A stretch of 64,000 nt of DNA from Bdellovibrio sp047344985 (GTDB taxonomy: Bacteria > Bdellovibrionota > Bdellovibrionia > Bdellovibrionales > Bdellovibrionaceae): contig NZ_CP178861.1 of assembly GCF_047344985.1 (NCBI RefSeq), positions 2,604,001 through 2,668,000 of the forward strand. Reading direction: 5' to 3'. Position 1 is the stretch's first letter. The number at the start of each line of letters is the position of its first letter. The position numbers and the translations under genes were made by a program. Of the stretch, positions 16,955 through 26,271 are shown one piece after another. Below the pieces are notes generated by a model that ran no database searches, had not been told where the DNA came from, and saw only the letters and a list, made by a program, of their open reading frames with translations.

Positions 16955-16985
16955 AAGCCGCAGAGTGGAAAATGCGGCTTTTTTC
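16955..16985 (+). terminator. Rho-independent terminator after rdgB
   Basis: Stem AAGCCGCA/TGCGGCTT with a 10-base loop, followed directly by TTTTC. It ends the amidase-rph-rdgB stretch. Confidence 0.85.
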
Positions 16986-17062
16986 TTTGAAGAGATAGAC
17001 AAAAACGGCGTCGGTTGCTAGGTTCTTTCAAACGTGCTTTTTACCTCAGGAGACTACGAGTG

Positions 17063-18007
17063 ATGAAGGGCCTAAAAATCTTTACCGCCAATGCCAATCC
17101 ATCCCTGGCAAAGAAGGTAGCCGAAGCCGCAGGTGTTGAGCTTGGCTACTGTGAAGTAAGCAGCTTTGCTGATGGGGAAATCCAAGTCGAAATTCATGAG
17201 AGTGTTCGTGGACAACATGTGTTTGTTGTTCAAAGTACATGTCCTCCCGTGAATCAAAATTACATGGAGCTTTTTGTGATGCTCGATGCTTTGAGAAGAG
17301 CATCCGCCGCCTCCATCACCGCCGTCATCCCGTATTACGGGTATGCCCGCCAGGACCGCAAAGTCGCTCCTCGCGCGCCGATCTCTGCCAAATTGATGGC
17401 GGATTTGCTGACGACAGCCGGAGCCACTCGCGTGGTGTCCGTGGACCTGCACGCAGCCCAAATCCAAGGTTTCTTCAATGTTCCGGTGGACCACTTGTTT
17501 GCGATTCCGACTTTAGCTCGCGCTTGGCGTGAGGCTTACGGTCAGGGCTCCGAATTTGTTGCGGTGAGTCCAGATGCTGGTGGGGTTGAAAGAACCCGTG
17601 CCTTTGCCAAACGTATTGAGTCTTCCATGGCGATCATCGATAAGCGCCGTTCTGGCCCTAATGAGGCGAAAGCTTTGCACTTAATTGGGGATGTCACTGG
17701 CAAAACGGCCGTTATTGTCGACGATATGATTGATACGGCGGGAACTCTTACACAAGCAGTTGACAGCCTCTTGAAGAATGGGGCAAAAAGGGTGTTCGCC
17801 GTTGCAACGCACCCTGTTTTTTCAGGACCCGCGATCAATCGTCTGAAAGAAAGCCCTATTGAAAAAGTATGGGTTACTGACACGATCCCGCTCAGTGAAG
17901 CGGCGAAAAACTGTGGAAAAATCGAAGTGGTTTCAGTCGCTCCTGTTTTGGCAGAGGCGATTAAGCGAATCCACGGAAATGATTCCGTTAGTAGCTTGTT
18001 TGATTAG
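17063..18007 (+). CDS. prs: Ribose-phosphate pyrophosphokinase
   Basis: Makes PRPP from ribose 5-phosphate and ATP, the precursor for purines, pyrimidines, histidine, tryptophan and NAD. It has 314 residues, matching the usual 315. Motifs seen: FADGEIQVEI; the ATP loop YYGYARQDRK; the catalytic flexible loop DKRRSGPNEAKAL; and the PRPP-binding signature VIVDDMIDTAGTL. ATG 17063 is chosen over upstream TTG/GTG because homologues begin with MKGLKIFTANANP-like sequence and CAGGAGA lies 10 bases upstream. The 3' end is followed by a palindromic repeat element, then rplY; prs next to the L25 gene is a common bacterial arrangement. Confidence 0.95.
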   Translation: MKGLKIFTANANPSLAKKVAEAAGVELGYCEVSSFADGEIQVEIHESVRGQHVFVVQSTCPPVNQNYMELFVMLDALRRASAASITAVIPYYGYARQDRKVAPRAPISAKLMADLLTTAGATRVVSVDLHAAQIQGFFNVPVDHLFAIPTLARAWREAYGQGSEFVAVSPDAGGVERTRAFAKRIESSMAIIDKRRSGPNEAKALHLIGDVTGKTAVIVDDMIDTAGTLTQAVDSLLKNGAKRVFAVATHPVFSGPAINRLKESPIEKVWVTDTIPLSEAAKNCGKIEVVSVAPVLAEAIKRIHGNDSVSSLFD

Positions 18008-18057
18008 GCCGGATGGCCACAGTGCCGAAGCGCCGAACGGCGCGTAGGCTGAAGTAG
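18008..18057 (-). repeat. GC-rich palindromic (REP-like) intergenic repeat, copy A
   Basis: On the minus strand this reads CTACTTCAGCCTACGCGCC, then GTTC, then GGCGCTTCGGCACTG. It matches the element at 62301-62350 on the plus strand almost base for base, apart from the hairpin loop and the 3' flank. GCGCC/GGCGC forms a hairpin. It lies directly after the prs stop codon. Confidence 0.65.
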
Positions 18058-18118
18058 CTTTTAACCCCAGAAATGGGATTTTATTAACAATCCTCTATTG
18101 GACTAGAAGGAAAAAAAC

Positions 18119-18769
18119 ATGAAAAACAGAATTGAACTAAATGTTGAGCCACGCGAAATCGGTAAACACAACAGCCGTGCACTTCGCAACTCTCGCAACG
18201 TTCCTGCAGTTATCTACGGTGCAGTTGAACCTATCAACGTAGCAGTTGGTGAAAAAGAAATCGTTAAGTACAACACTCGCGCTTACGAGAATGCTCTTTT
18301 CACTTTGAAATCTAACGACAAAAAAGCCAACGGTATCGTTGTTCTTGTTAAGTCAGTAGACGTTCACCCACTTTCTCGCCGTCCTCAACACGTTGACTTC
18401 TTCGCGTTGGATCTTAAGAAGGCTGTTCGCGTTAACGTTGAAGTTCGTCTTGAAGGTAAACCAATCGGTCTTTCTGAAGGCGGTTTGTTGAACGTAGTTC
18501 TTCGTTCCGTTGAGGTTGAAGTATTGCCAACAGATATCCCAGAGTTCTTGACTGCTGATATCTCTAACTTGGGCGTAGGCGATGCTCTTCACGTTTCTGA
18601 CTTGCAAGTTTCTGGTTCTGTTAAAGTTATCACTGGTGCAGAACAAACTATCGCGGTTGTTAACGCTCAAGAAGAAGAAGTTGTTGCAACTCCTGCTGCC
18701 GCTCCAGCTGCTGCTGCCACTCCGGCTGCTGCTCCTGCTGCTGCAAAAGCACCTGCTGCGAAAAAGTAA
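18119..18769 (+). CDS. rplY: 50S ribosomal protein L25 (CTC/TL5 form)
   Basis: Binds 5S rRNA in the large subunit. At 216 residues it is the long two-domain form. Residues 1-95 are the L25 5S-binding barrel (ELNVEPREIGKHNSRALRN, VPAVIYGAVEPINVAV, HPLSRRPQHVDFFAL). Residues 96-190 are the C-terminal TL5/CTC beta domain (VRLEGKPIGLSEGGLLNVVL, LPTDIPEFLTADISNLGVGD). An Ala/Pro-rich tail (repeats of PAAAPAAA and AAKK) ends the protein and is probably disordered. SD AAGGAAAA precedes the ATG. A strong terminator follows. Codon choice is clearly biased, as expected for a highly expressed gene. Confidence 0.95.
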   Translation: MKNRIELNVEPREIGKHNSRALRNSRNVPAVIYGAVEPINVAVGEKEIVKYNTRAYENALFTLKSNDKKANGIVVLVKSVDVHPLSRRPQHVDFFALDLKKAVRVNVEVRLEGKPIGLSEGGLLNVVLRSVEVEVLPTDIPEFLTADISNLGVGDALHVSDLQVSGSVKVITGAEQTIAVVNAQEEEVVATPAAAPAAAATPAAAPAAAKAPAAKK

Positions 18770-18798
18770 TTCGCTCAGCGCTAATAGCAAAACATCTC

Positions 18799-18832
18799 AA
18801 AGGCAGCTCACCCGAGCTGCCTTTGCTTTTTA
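18799..18832 (+). terminator. Rho-independent terminator after rplY
   Basis: Perfect 11-bp stem AAAGGCAGCTC/GAGCTGCCTTT with loop ACCC and a T-rich tail (GCTTTTT). Confidence 0.9.
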
Positions 18833-18854
18833 ACCAGATAGAGGTTTTTGAATT

Positions 18855-19418
18855 ATGTGGTTGATCGTTGGTCTTGGAAATCCTGGTGGAGAATATAAAC
18901 TCACTCGCCATAACATCGGATTTATGGCTGTCGATTATTTCCTTGAAGGCCTTGGCAATCCGCCTGTGCAAAACAAATTCAAAGCAGAAATCGCGCAAGT
19001 GAAATGGAAAGACCATCAACTGATTTTCTGCAAACCTCAGACGTATATGAATCTTTCTGGCGAATCGGTGCAGCCTTTGATGGGATTTTATAAAATTCCG
19101 ATGGATCATTTGATCGTTATGCACGATGAAATTGATCAGCCCTTTGGTCAGATGAAAATTCAAAAAAATCGCGGTCACGGCGGCCACAATGGAATCAAAA
19201 GTATCTCGGGTTTGCTGGGGTCTGCCGACTATATCCGCCTGCGCCTTGGTGTGGGTCGTCCCGTCAATCCGAATATACCAGTTGCTGACCACGTTCTTGG
19301 CAAATTCTCGAAGGAAGAATTCGAGAAAATGCCTGATTTCCTCAATCGCGGCCTTGATGCTGTCGAGAGCATTATCCTTGATGGAATTCAAAAAGCTTCG
19401 ACAAAATTCAATGGTTAG
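18855..19418 (+). CDS. pth: Peptidyl-tRNA hydrolase
   Basis: Releases peptides from prematurely dropped peptidyl-tRNA so that the tRNA can be reused; essential in most bacteria. It has 187 residues, normal for the family. Catalytic motifs are complete: LGNPGGEYKLTRHNIGF (His near residue 20), KPQTYMNLSGESV (Asn), VMHDEIDQPFGQMK (Asp) and GHGGHNGIKSI. ATG 18855 lies 10 bases after AGAGG. It follows rplY after the terminator and precedes ychF, a frequent bacterial order (prs-rplY-pth-ychF). No oddities. Confidence 0.95.
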   Translation: MWLIVGLGNPGGEYKLTRHNIGFMAVDYFLEGLGNPPVQNKFKAEIAQVKWKDHQLIFCKPQTYMNLSGESVQPLMGFYKIPMDHLIVMHDEIDQPFGQMKIQKNRGHGGHNGIKSISGLLGSADYIRLRLGVGRPVNPNIPVADHVLGKFSKEEFEKMPDFLNRGLDAVESIILDGIQKASTKFNG

Positions 19419-19464
19419 GCTACATTCACACAGTTGTTTTTGATCACTTTTCTAAGGGGCTTTC

Positions 19465-20565
19465 ATGGCTTTACAAGTCGGTATCGTAGGTTTACCAAAC
19501 GTTGGTAAGAGTACGCTTTTTAATGCACTTACTTCTGCGAAAGCTGAAGCGGCTAACTATCCTTTTTGTACAATTGATCCTAACGTGGGTGTTGTGACTG
19601 TTCCAGATCCTCGTATGGATAAGATCACGACTTTTATTAAGCCTCAAAAAGTGATTCCGACGACGATGGAGTTCGTGGATATCGCGGGTATCGTTAAGGG
19701 CGCTTCTCAAGGTGAGGGTTTGGGGAACCAATTCCTTTCTCACATCCGTCAAACGGATGCGATTGTTCACGTGGTTCGTTGTTTTGACGATCCAAATATC
19801 GTGCACGTTTCTGGTTCCGTAGATCCAATTCGTGACATCGAAGTGATCAATACTGAGCTGCTTTTGGCAGACCTTGATTCTGTTGATAAGAAATATGCGC
19901 GCATCGAAAAGATGGCGAAGAACACGACAGACAAGAAATTGAAAATGGAAGCGGAAGTTACTCGCAAAGTGAAAGAAGCTTTGGGTAAAGGCCTTCCTGC
20001 TCGTTCTGTGGCTTTGGATGATTTGGAAATGCCGTTCTTGCGTGAAATGCATTTGTTAACTGCTAAGCCTGTTCTTTATGCGATGAACGTTTCTGATACG
20101 GACTTTGCGGCTGGCGGTAATGACTGGACAAAAGCAGTTGAAAAACGCGCGGCTGAAGAAAACAACAACACAATCTTGATCTGTTCTGCGATGGAAGCGG
20201 AGATTTCTCTTCTTCCGCCTGAAGAGCGTAAAGAGTTCCTTGAGGCGATGAACGCGGAAGAACCAGGTTTGAATCGTTTGATCCGTGAAGCTTACAAACT
20301 TTTGGGTCTGCAAACTTACTTTACTGCGGGCGAAAAAGAAGTTCGTGCTTGGACGATCCGTGCGGGAACGAAAGCTCCGCAAGCTGCGGGTGTGATCCAT
20401 ACGGATTTCGAAAAAGGTTTCATCCGTGCTGAGACTTATCACTGCGAAGATTTGTTTTCTTACAAATCTGAACAAGCCGTGAAAGAAGCTGGTAAATATC
20501 GCCTTGAAGGAAAAGAGTACATCGTTAAAGATGGAGACATCTTGTTCTTTAGATTCAACGTTTAA
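19465..20565 (+). CDS. ychF: Redox-regulated ATPase YchF (OBG family)
   Basis: A P-loop NTPase of the OBG group that prefers ATP and associates with ribosomes; linked to the oxidative stress response and translation control. At 366 residues it is near the family's usual 363. Seen: G1 GLPNVGKSTLFNAL; switch region with AEAANYPFCTIDPN; G3 DIAGIVKGASQGEGLGN; a coiled-coil insertion around residues 130-195; NVSD in place of the NKxD G4 motif, as expected for YchF; and the C-terminal TGS domain (YFTAGEKEVRAWTIRAGTKAPQAAG ... VKDGDILFFRFNV, shown in parts). SD AAGGGG precedes the ATG. Confidence 0.95.
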   Translation: MALQVGIVGLPNVGKSTLFNALTSAKAEAANYPFCTIDPNVGVVTVPDPRMDKITTFIKPQKVIPTTMEFVDIAGIVKGASQGEGLGNQFLSHIRQTDAIVHVVRCFDDPNIVHVSGSVDPIRDIEVINTELLLADLDSVDKKYARIEKMAKNTTDKKLKMEAEVTRKVKEALGKGLPARSVALDDLEMPFLREMHLLTAKPVLYAMNVSDTDFAAGGNDWTKAVEKRAAEENNNTILICSAMEAEISLLPPEERKEFLEAMNAEEPGLNRLIREAYKLLGLQTYFTAGEKEVRAWTIRAGTKAPQAAGVIHTDFEKGFIRAETYHCEDLFSYKSEQAVKEAGKYRLEGKEYIVKDGDILFFRFNV

Positions 20566-20578
20566 AACGTTTCAGGAG

Positions 20579-20610
20579 AAAGGGAGCTTCGGGCTCCCTT
20601 TTTTATTTTT
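20579..20610 (+). terminator. Rho-independent terminator after ychF
   Basis: Stem AAAGGGAGC/GCTCCCTTT with loop TTCGG and a T-rich tail that runs directly into the ATG of the next gene at 20611. Confidence 0.85.
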
Positions 20611-22077
20611 ATGAACGAACTACTTAAGATTTCTGCCACTGAAATTGCGGCTCGAGTTGCTAAAAAAGAAGTTTCTCCTAGTGAAGTTCTGGAAATTCAT
20701 ATTGAACGTATTGAACAGGTCAATCCCTCTTTAAATGCCATGGTTGAAGATGATTTTGTTCGTGCCCGAAAATTAGCGCATGAACAAACGGAACTTTTGG
20801 CAAAAGACAATTCTTCTTTACCTCCCCTCTTTGGAGTTCCATTCACCGTTAAAGAAATGTTTTCTTATGCGGGCATGAAACGCACCGGTGGCAGTATTCA
20901 TCACAAAAATGATGTCATGGATTGGGATGCAACTGTTGTCGCACGCATGAAAAAAGCGGGCGCGATTCCTATGGGCACGACGAACGTTCCTGAGTTGGGT
21001 TTCTGGTTTGAGTCTTTCAATCCCGTCTATGGTCGCACAAACAATCCTTACAACTTCGGTCGCACGTGTGGTGGCAGCAGTGGTGGTGAAGGAGCTTTGC
21101 TAGGTGCGGGAGCGACACCTCTGGGGCTTGGCAGTGACATCGGCGGAAGCATTCGTATGCCGGCGGCTTTTTGTGGTGTGTTTGGACATAAGCCTTCTCG
21201 TTATTTATTGCCTTTGACGGGACATTTTCCTTTTTCTCAAAATGATTTTAAAAACATGGTGGGTGGAAAGTATCCTTACACTTCCATGGGGCCGATGACT
21301 CGTAAAGCGAGTGATCTTTATACGATGACGAAAATTTTAATGGGTTCTGACGGTATCGATTTAGAGACTGTCAAAAATCCAGTTCTGGGAAAACGCACCC
21401 ACGAATGGGCTGGCAGAAAGGTTTTGATCTGCCCGTCTCCGGTTTTTCATCGTGCGCGATCAACGGACGATGAAATGGCTCAGGTTGTGCGCAATTGCGG
21501 AAAGTTGTTTGAAGAATTGGGCGCGCACGTTGAAGAATTTGATCCGCGTTTTTTCGTGCGCGGAACGGATTTGTGGTTCTCCGCTTTACAATCTTCAAAG
21601 GGCAAAAAACTTTATCAAACACTCCGTGGTCCTAATAAAAATCTTTCCATTGGCAAAGAGCTTTTGAAAGTAGCTTTAGGAAGAGGAGATTACACCTTCC
21701 CGAATCTTATTGTTTCTTTGGGAGAGATTTTTGATAAAAGCGAAAAAGACTTCACTGAAGATCTGGCTGCTTTACAGAGAATGAAACAAGAGTTGGATGA
21801 AAAACTGGGTGAAGATGGAATTCTTTTGATTCCTCCCCACCCGCGTGTGGCACCGAAACACCGTGCACCTCTTTGGTCGCCGTTTGATTTTATCTATGCG
21901 GGATTCTTTACGACCACAGGACATCCTGCGACGGTGGCTCCGATGGGTCTGAATTCCGAAGGATTGCCTCTCAGTATTCAAATCGTTTCTCGGCACATGA
22001 ACGATCATCTGACTTTGTCGTGCGCGGAGTTTTTGGAAACTACTTTTGGCGGCTGGCAACCACCTAAGGATTATTAA
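20611..22077 (+). CDS. Amidase-signature family amidase (FAAH-like)
   Basis: Hydrolyses a carboxylic amide; the natural substrate is not evident. The 488-residue protein carries the full Ser-cisSer-Lys triad of the family: Lys81 in PFTVKE, Ser156 in GGSSGG and Ser180 in GSDIGGSIRMPA. The spacing (75 and 24 residues) equals that of fatty acid amide hydrolase. The N-terminal helix (ISATEIAARVAKKEVSPSEV) is standard, so the start must be at or near 20611. No signal peptide. It is not GatA, because gatB and gatC are absent nearby and the C-terminal half resembles animal FAAH-type enzymes. There is no SD directly upstream; the start codon follows the ychF terminator T run without a gap. Confidence 0.85.
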   Translation: MNELLKISATEIAARVAKKEVSPSEVLEIHIERIEQVNPSLNAMVEDDFVRARKLAHEQTELLAKDNSSLPPLFGVPFTVKEMFSYAGMKRTGGSIHHKNDVMDWDATVVARMKKAGAIPMGTTNVPELGFWFESFNPVYGRTNNPYNFGRTCGGSSGGEGALLGAGATPLGLGSDIGGSIRMPAAFCGVFGHKPSRYLLPLTGHFPFSQNDFKNMVGGKYPYTSMGPMTRKASDLYTMTKILMGSDGIDLETVKNPVLGKRTHEWAGRKVLICPSPVFHRARSTDDEMAQVVRNCGKLFEELGAHVEEFDPRFFVRGTDLWFSALQSSKGKKLYQTLRGPNKNLSIGKELLKVALGRGDYTFPNLIVSLGEIFDKSEKDFTEDLAALQRMKQELDEKLGEDGILLIPPHPRVAPKHRAPLWSPFDFIYAGFFTTTGHPATVAPMGLNSEGLPLSIQIVSRHMNDHLTLSCAEFLETTFGGWQPPKDY

Positions 22078-22099
22078 AAATATTGAGCAGAGTAAGATT

Positions 22100-22924
22100 T
22101 TAGATCTTGAATTTCGCTTTTAGGAAATCCAGAAGGATGTGAAAACTCCATACGGTTAAGAACAAAACCAACGATGGAAACAAAATCAAATGCGGAAAGC
22201 TTGAAAGTGTTTTCCATCCTTCACGAACTAAAATTCCCCAACTCGTGTAAGGCGGATGAATTCCCAGCCCGATAAAACTCATAAAACTTTCATACAAAAT
22301 ATTTGTGGGGATCTGCATCGCCATAAGGATCAACAATGTTCCCAACATATTGGGCAGAATATGGCGAAGCATAATGTGTGTGCTGGTTCCGCCCAAAGCC
22401 AGGGCCGCTTCTACATAGGGCTTGCGTTTGATTTCTAAAACCATGCCTCTTGTCACGCGCGCAAGGCTCATCCAATGTGTTGCTGAAATTCCAAGGCAAA
22501 GGCTGAGCAGCGCTTTGTAGTAAAGATCTTCTATCGGCAACATCAACTGCATGGTTAAACATAAAATTGAAACCAAGATAAAACTTGGAAGCGCCATAAG
22601 AATATCACAAAGACGCATCAGCACGCGGTCTGTGACTCCCTCAAACCAACCTGCCAAAGCACCATAAGTGAATCCAAAAACAAAGGACAATACGGAGCAC
22701 ACCAATCCGACAAGAAGAGAAATTCTTGCACCCAAGAGAACTCTGGAAAAAACGTCACGTCCTAAAGAGTCCGTTCCAAACCAATGCTCGCGCCCTGCTC
22801 CGACTAAAATGCTTTCAACATTTTGTTCTAATCCTGTCGCAAATCCCAGGAGGGGGTAAAACACCGTCATAAAAACCAAGAGCACCAGAAAGCTGATGGC
22901 AAAAATCACAAATGACTTTTTCAT
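22100..22924 (-). CDS. Peptide ABC transporter permease, OppC/DppC type
   Basis: Inner-membrane permease subunit of an oligopeptide importer. The 274-residue protein has an N-terminal helix, then a loop with GREHWFGTDSLGRDVFSRVL, typical of OppC/DppC. Five further helices follow, with the EAA loop (YVEAALALGGTSTHIMLRHI) that docks on the ATPase. Its ATG overlaps the stop of the oppB-type gene by four bases (ATGA), so translation is coupled. It is the last gene of the slt-oppB-oppC operon. No ATPase or binding-protein gene is in the operon, so those partners must come from elsewhere. Confidence 0.88.
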   Translation of the reverse strand: MKKSFVIFAISFLVLLVFMTVFYPLLGFATGLEQNVESILVGAGREHWFGTDSLGRDVFSRVLLGARISLLVGLVCSVLSFVFGFTYGALAGWFEGVTDRVLMRLCDILMALPSFILVSILCLTMQLMLPIEDLYYKALLSLCLGISATHWMSLARVTRGMVLEIKRKPYVEAALALGGTSTHIMLRHILPNMLGTLLILMAMQIPTNILYESFMSFIGLGIHPPYTSWGILVREGWKTLSSFPHLILFPSLVLFLTVWSFHILLDFLKAKFKI

Positions 22925-23853
22925 GCTTCCTCTCTTAATCTTGGGTCTACAAATTTTAGAAGCACATCAATAAGTGAATTCACGATAATCAGCAGCGTTC
23001 CATAGAACAATGTCAGGCCCATGATCAAGGTATAATCCCGCTCATTGAGAGCAGAAATAAATTCCGTTCCCAGCCCCGGCACTGCAAAGAGCACTTCCAC
23101 AAGAAAAGAACCTGAAAGCAAAGACACAATCAACGGTCCCACGTAGCTTAGAAAAGGAATCAGGGAATTTTTTAGAACATGATGAATAAGGATCCGCCAC
23201 GTCCCGACGCCCTTTGCTTTGGCAGTTCGAACATAGTCTTGATGAAAATTTTCATTTAAAGAGTTCTTTAGTAAGCGCACTAATGAAGCCAAAGGTCGCA
23301 GACTCAAAGTGAGCAGAGGCAAAATATAATGCGCAGGACTTGAAAGAAACGCCACTGGCAAAAGATTCCAGTAAAATCCGAAAAGGTAAATCAGTAGAGG
23401 TCCCCAGAAAAGACTCGGCAAGGATAAAAATGCAATCACGCTTTGGTCGATTGTGTTTTCAATCCAAGAATCGCGATAGCGAATGGCGATGACAGAAATA
23501 AAAATAGACCCCGCCAAGATAAACACCAACGACAGTCCATTCAGAGCCAGTGTATTTGCGAGTCCTTGTCCGATGATATCGGCCACGGTGCGCTCAGGTC
23601 GCGCCATCGAAACGCCCAAGTCCCCTTTTACAAAGCCTTGGAGATAAGAACCGGCTTGTACAAACCAAGAACGTTCCACTTGCCAGTGCTCGTTGAGTTT
23701 TTCTTTTACGAGAGGATTTAAGGCAATGTCGGCATCAAAAGGTCCTCCAGGAAGAACCTTTAGTAAAAAAAACGTAAGCGCCGCAAGGATCACCAGCGAC
23801 GCTAACATTTCAAATAATTTTTTTAAGACGAACCCGAAAACGTTCTCTCTCAA
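22921..23853 (-). CDS. Peptide ABC transporter permease, OppB/DppB type
   Basis: The partner permease, 310 residues. OppB features: first helix followed by LKVLPGGPFDADIALNP; a periplasmic region with GDLGVSMARPERTVADII; five more helices; and an EAA loop, YVRTAKAKGVGTWRILIHHV. It overlaps the slt gene upstream and the oppC-type gene downstream by four bases each, an arrangement that favours equal production of all three proteins. The combination with a wall-cutting enzyme suggests uptake of muropeptides or peptides freed from peptidoglycan; this is inference. Confidence 0.88.
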   Translation of the reverse strand: MRENVFGFVLKKLFEMLASLVILAALTFFLLKVLPGGPFDADIALNPLVKEKLNEHWQVERSWFVQAGSYLQGFVKGDLGVSMARPERTVADIIGQGLANTLALNGLSLVFILAGSIFISVIAIRYRDSWIENTIDQSVIAFLSLPSLFWGPLLIYLFGFYWNLLPVAFLSSPAHYILPLLTLSLRPLASLVRLLKNSLNENFHQDYVRTAKAKGVGTWRILIHHVLKNSLIPFLSYVGPLIVSLLSGSFLVEVLFAVPGLGTEFISALNERDYTLIMGLTLFYGTLLIIVNSLIDVLLKFVDPRLREEA

Positions 23854-26225
23854 ATGTCATCCCAATTTTCTTTTCCCGCAAGTTCGCTGTTCACTTTCAC
23901 TGGAACAGCGCCCGCCATGTAAGAGAAAAGATCTTTTTTGTTGCCGTACAATTGTGCGTAAATATAAGAATTCGAAACAACGCGTTTTACGTAGTTGCGA
24001 GTCTCCAAGAACGGAATGTGTTCAATGAATTCATCCGTTTCAAGATTTCCAAAACTCACAAGCCAGTTTTTCACACGATGAGGGCCGGCATTGTAACCTG
24101 CCGCCACAAGAGGAATCGTGTTTTCAAAGCGATCCATCAAACGTTTCAAATAACGAGAACCGACCTTCACAGAAGTTTCAGGCTGCAAAAGCATCGGTGC
24201 TTTAAATTCTTTATCACCCAACAGTGTCGCCACTTTGTGACCTGTGAATGGCATCACTTGCATCAAACCCAACGCTCCGACCGGAGAAATGGCATCACGG
24301 CGGTAATTGGTTTCTGCTCTCATAATCCCCCAAACAAGCTCTTGAGGAACTTCAAACTTCTTTGTGTATTTTTCAACAACGTCAGAGTAAGCACGAGGAT
24401 AAGCGAACTCCCAAAGATAACGAATGCCTTCCAAACCATGAGCAGCCCGTTGTCCGCCAAAGTTGATTTGCGCAATGTAAGAGGAACGGTTGAAGTGTCC
24501 TGCCGTATTGTATTCGCCCATCAACGTGCGCAGATATTCTCTGTTCGACGTTTTTCTTTCGATGTCATACAAATCCCAGCGAGCCCATTCGTTTTCACCC
24601 AAGATCATCATATCGCGAGCGCGCTCAAAACGTTTCATCAAAACAGGATTTGAGAAAGTTGTTACTTTTTCTCCACCCGCTTCAGTTTCGTCAGAGGCCG
24701 CGACATCGACAGATTTCATATCTGGATTGTCGGCAACACCGGCTTCAGCTTCTTCGTCCTCGCCTTTTTCATCATCAGCAGAATATTGAGTGAGGATGAG
24801 GTTTTCTTCTGATTCGCCTTCATCACCACGATATTCTTCTTGTGCTGTTGGCATCAAAAACTCACCTGCGGAGAAGCGGGAGATCAAACGCGGTTGTGTC
24901 GGCAAAGAAGATTGCGCAAGCTTAGTGGAAGCTTTTGTTTCTTCCATCTTTTTAAGACGCGCTTGTGCGGCGATGGAGTAGTATCCCATAAGAGGATCAC
25001 GAGACAGGCTTTCCATCATGGATTTCGCCTGATCCACTTTTCCTTGACGGAAAAGACTCATCGCCATCCAGTAGCTCAATCTATCTTGAGGGAAGGATTT
25101 CCAACCGCGCTTGTTGCTGCGCTTTTGCGCGTTAAGATTTGAGAAAGCTTTGTAAGCTCCCTGATAATCTCCTTTTAAGTATTTAAGCCAAGCAAGATGC
25201 CATTGAGCATCGCGATTCAAACCTGACTTCGGATACACTTTCATAAATTCTTGGAAACGACGAGCAGCTCCATCGTAATCTTGGAACTGGTAGCTTAAGA
25301 ATGCGGATTGGTACAACGCCTGACGACCCGTTTTTGATTTTGGGCTCATCTTATAAGCAGAGTAGTAAGATCCCACCGCCAATTGCACTTCCCCTGCTCT
25401 TGCAGCAGCAGATGCAAACAAAACTAAATAGTCGAAATTTCTTTTATTGGCTTCGTAGTAAGGTTTTAAAATTTCAACGGCTTTGTTCACTTCCCCTTCT
25501 TGGAGATAGAATTGCGCTTGAAGTTTGTCGGCAAGATATTTGTCTGTCTTGGCCAACTTCTCTTTCATGATATTGATTTCGCCTTGAGCTTTTTGATCAA
25601 GGCCTGACCACAACATGTAACGAACACGCGTGCGGAAATCTTCAGGTGTCACGCGGCAGTCAGAAGGTTTGCCTTCAAATTCGTTAGCAGCAAGATCGAC
25701 ACTCCAGTCTTGAACTTTTGGATATGCCGGATATCTTTCGTAAAGTTTTACAAGCCATTTGCACATCTGTCCGTGACGGTTCATACCTTTTTCAGCCACG
25801 GCCAAATTGTAGATCACATCCGGATAGTCTTCCGTGTTGCGAGTTCTCTTTTCAAGTTTCGCGAAGTGAGCACTGGCTTGTTTGAAATTTTTCTTTTCAA
25901 GCGCGACTTGTCCTAGAAGGTTGGAAGCCTCGATCGTCATTTTTACGTTCGGAGATAAATCCAAAATCTTTTTAAGCTCTGTTTCGGCTTGATCCAACTT
26001 ATTTGTCTTCATGAAAGACTGCGCCAAATAAAAGCGCGCGTATTCTTCCAGATTTGTTTTATCTTTCAGAATTCCTTCAAATCCGGGAATAGCTTCGTCA
26101 TATTTCGCCGCACGAAATTGCTCGAGAGCCTTTTTAAAAGAATCTAGATCGTTCTTAGGTGTTTGTGCCCCAGCCATGGAGCTAAAAAGTAAAGAAATCA
26201 CGATGCACTTCAGTGCGTTCTTCAT
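23850..26225 (-). CDS. slt: Soluble lytic murein transglycosylase-like protein with TPR solenoid
   Basis: Cuts the MurNAc-GlcNAc bond of peptidoglycan with formation of 1,6-anhydro ends. About 791 residues. A signal peptide (MKNALKCIVISLLFSSMAGAQ) is followed by a long TPR-type helical solenoid (to about residue 470). Then comes a Glu/Asp-rich insert (residues 475-535) and the SLT domain in the last 170 residues. Catalytic Glu sits in IMRAETNYRRDA near residue 637, with GALGLMQVMPFTG and AAGYNAGPHRVKNW. I start at 26225 because AAGGA lies 8 bases upstream; an ATG at 26249 gives a poorer signal peptide. Similar to E. coli Slt70 but with the extra acidic insert. Heads the operon with two peptide permeases. 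Confidence 0.9.
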   Translation of the reverse strand: MKNALKCIVISLLFSSMAGAQTPKNDLDSFKKALEQFRAAKYDEAIPGFEGILKDKTNLEEYARFYLAQSFMKTNKLDQAETELKKILDLSPNVKMTIEASNLLGQVALEKKNFKQASAHFAKLEKRTRNTEDYPDVIYNLAVAEKGMNRHGQMCKWLVKLYERYPAYPKVQDWSVDLAANEFEGKPSDCRVTPEDFRTRVRYMLWSGLDQKAQGEINIMKEKLAKTDKYLADKLQAQFYLQEGEVNKAVEILKPYYEANKRNFDYLVLFASAAARAGEVQLAVGSYYSAYKMSPKSKTGRQALYQSAFLSYQFQDYDGAARRFQEFMKVYPKSGLNRDAQWHLAWLKYLKGDYQGAYKAFSNLNAQKRSNKRGWKSFPQDRLSYWMAMSLFRQGKVDQAKSMMESLSRDPLMGYYSIAAQARLKKMEETKASTKLAQSSLPTQPRLISRFSAGEFLMPTAQEEYRGDEGESEENLILTQYSADDEKGEDEEAEAGVADNPDMKSVDVAASDETEAGGEKVTTFSNPVLMKRFERARDMMILGENEWARWDLYDIERKTSNREYLRTLMGEYNTAGHFNRSSYIAQINFGGQRAAHGLEGIRYLWEFAYPRAYSDVVEKYTKKFEVPQELVWGIMRAETNYRRDAISPVGALGLMQVMPFTGHKVATLLGDKEFKAPMLLQPETSVKVGSRYLKRLMDRFENTIPLVAAGYNAGPHRVKNWLVSFGNLETDEFIEHIPFLETRNYVKRVVSNSYIYAQLYGNKKDLFSYMAGAVPVKVNSELAGKENWDDI

Positions 26226-26271
26226 ATGTACAGTCCTTGTATCTCTCATCCAATAATGATACCGAATATCT

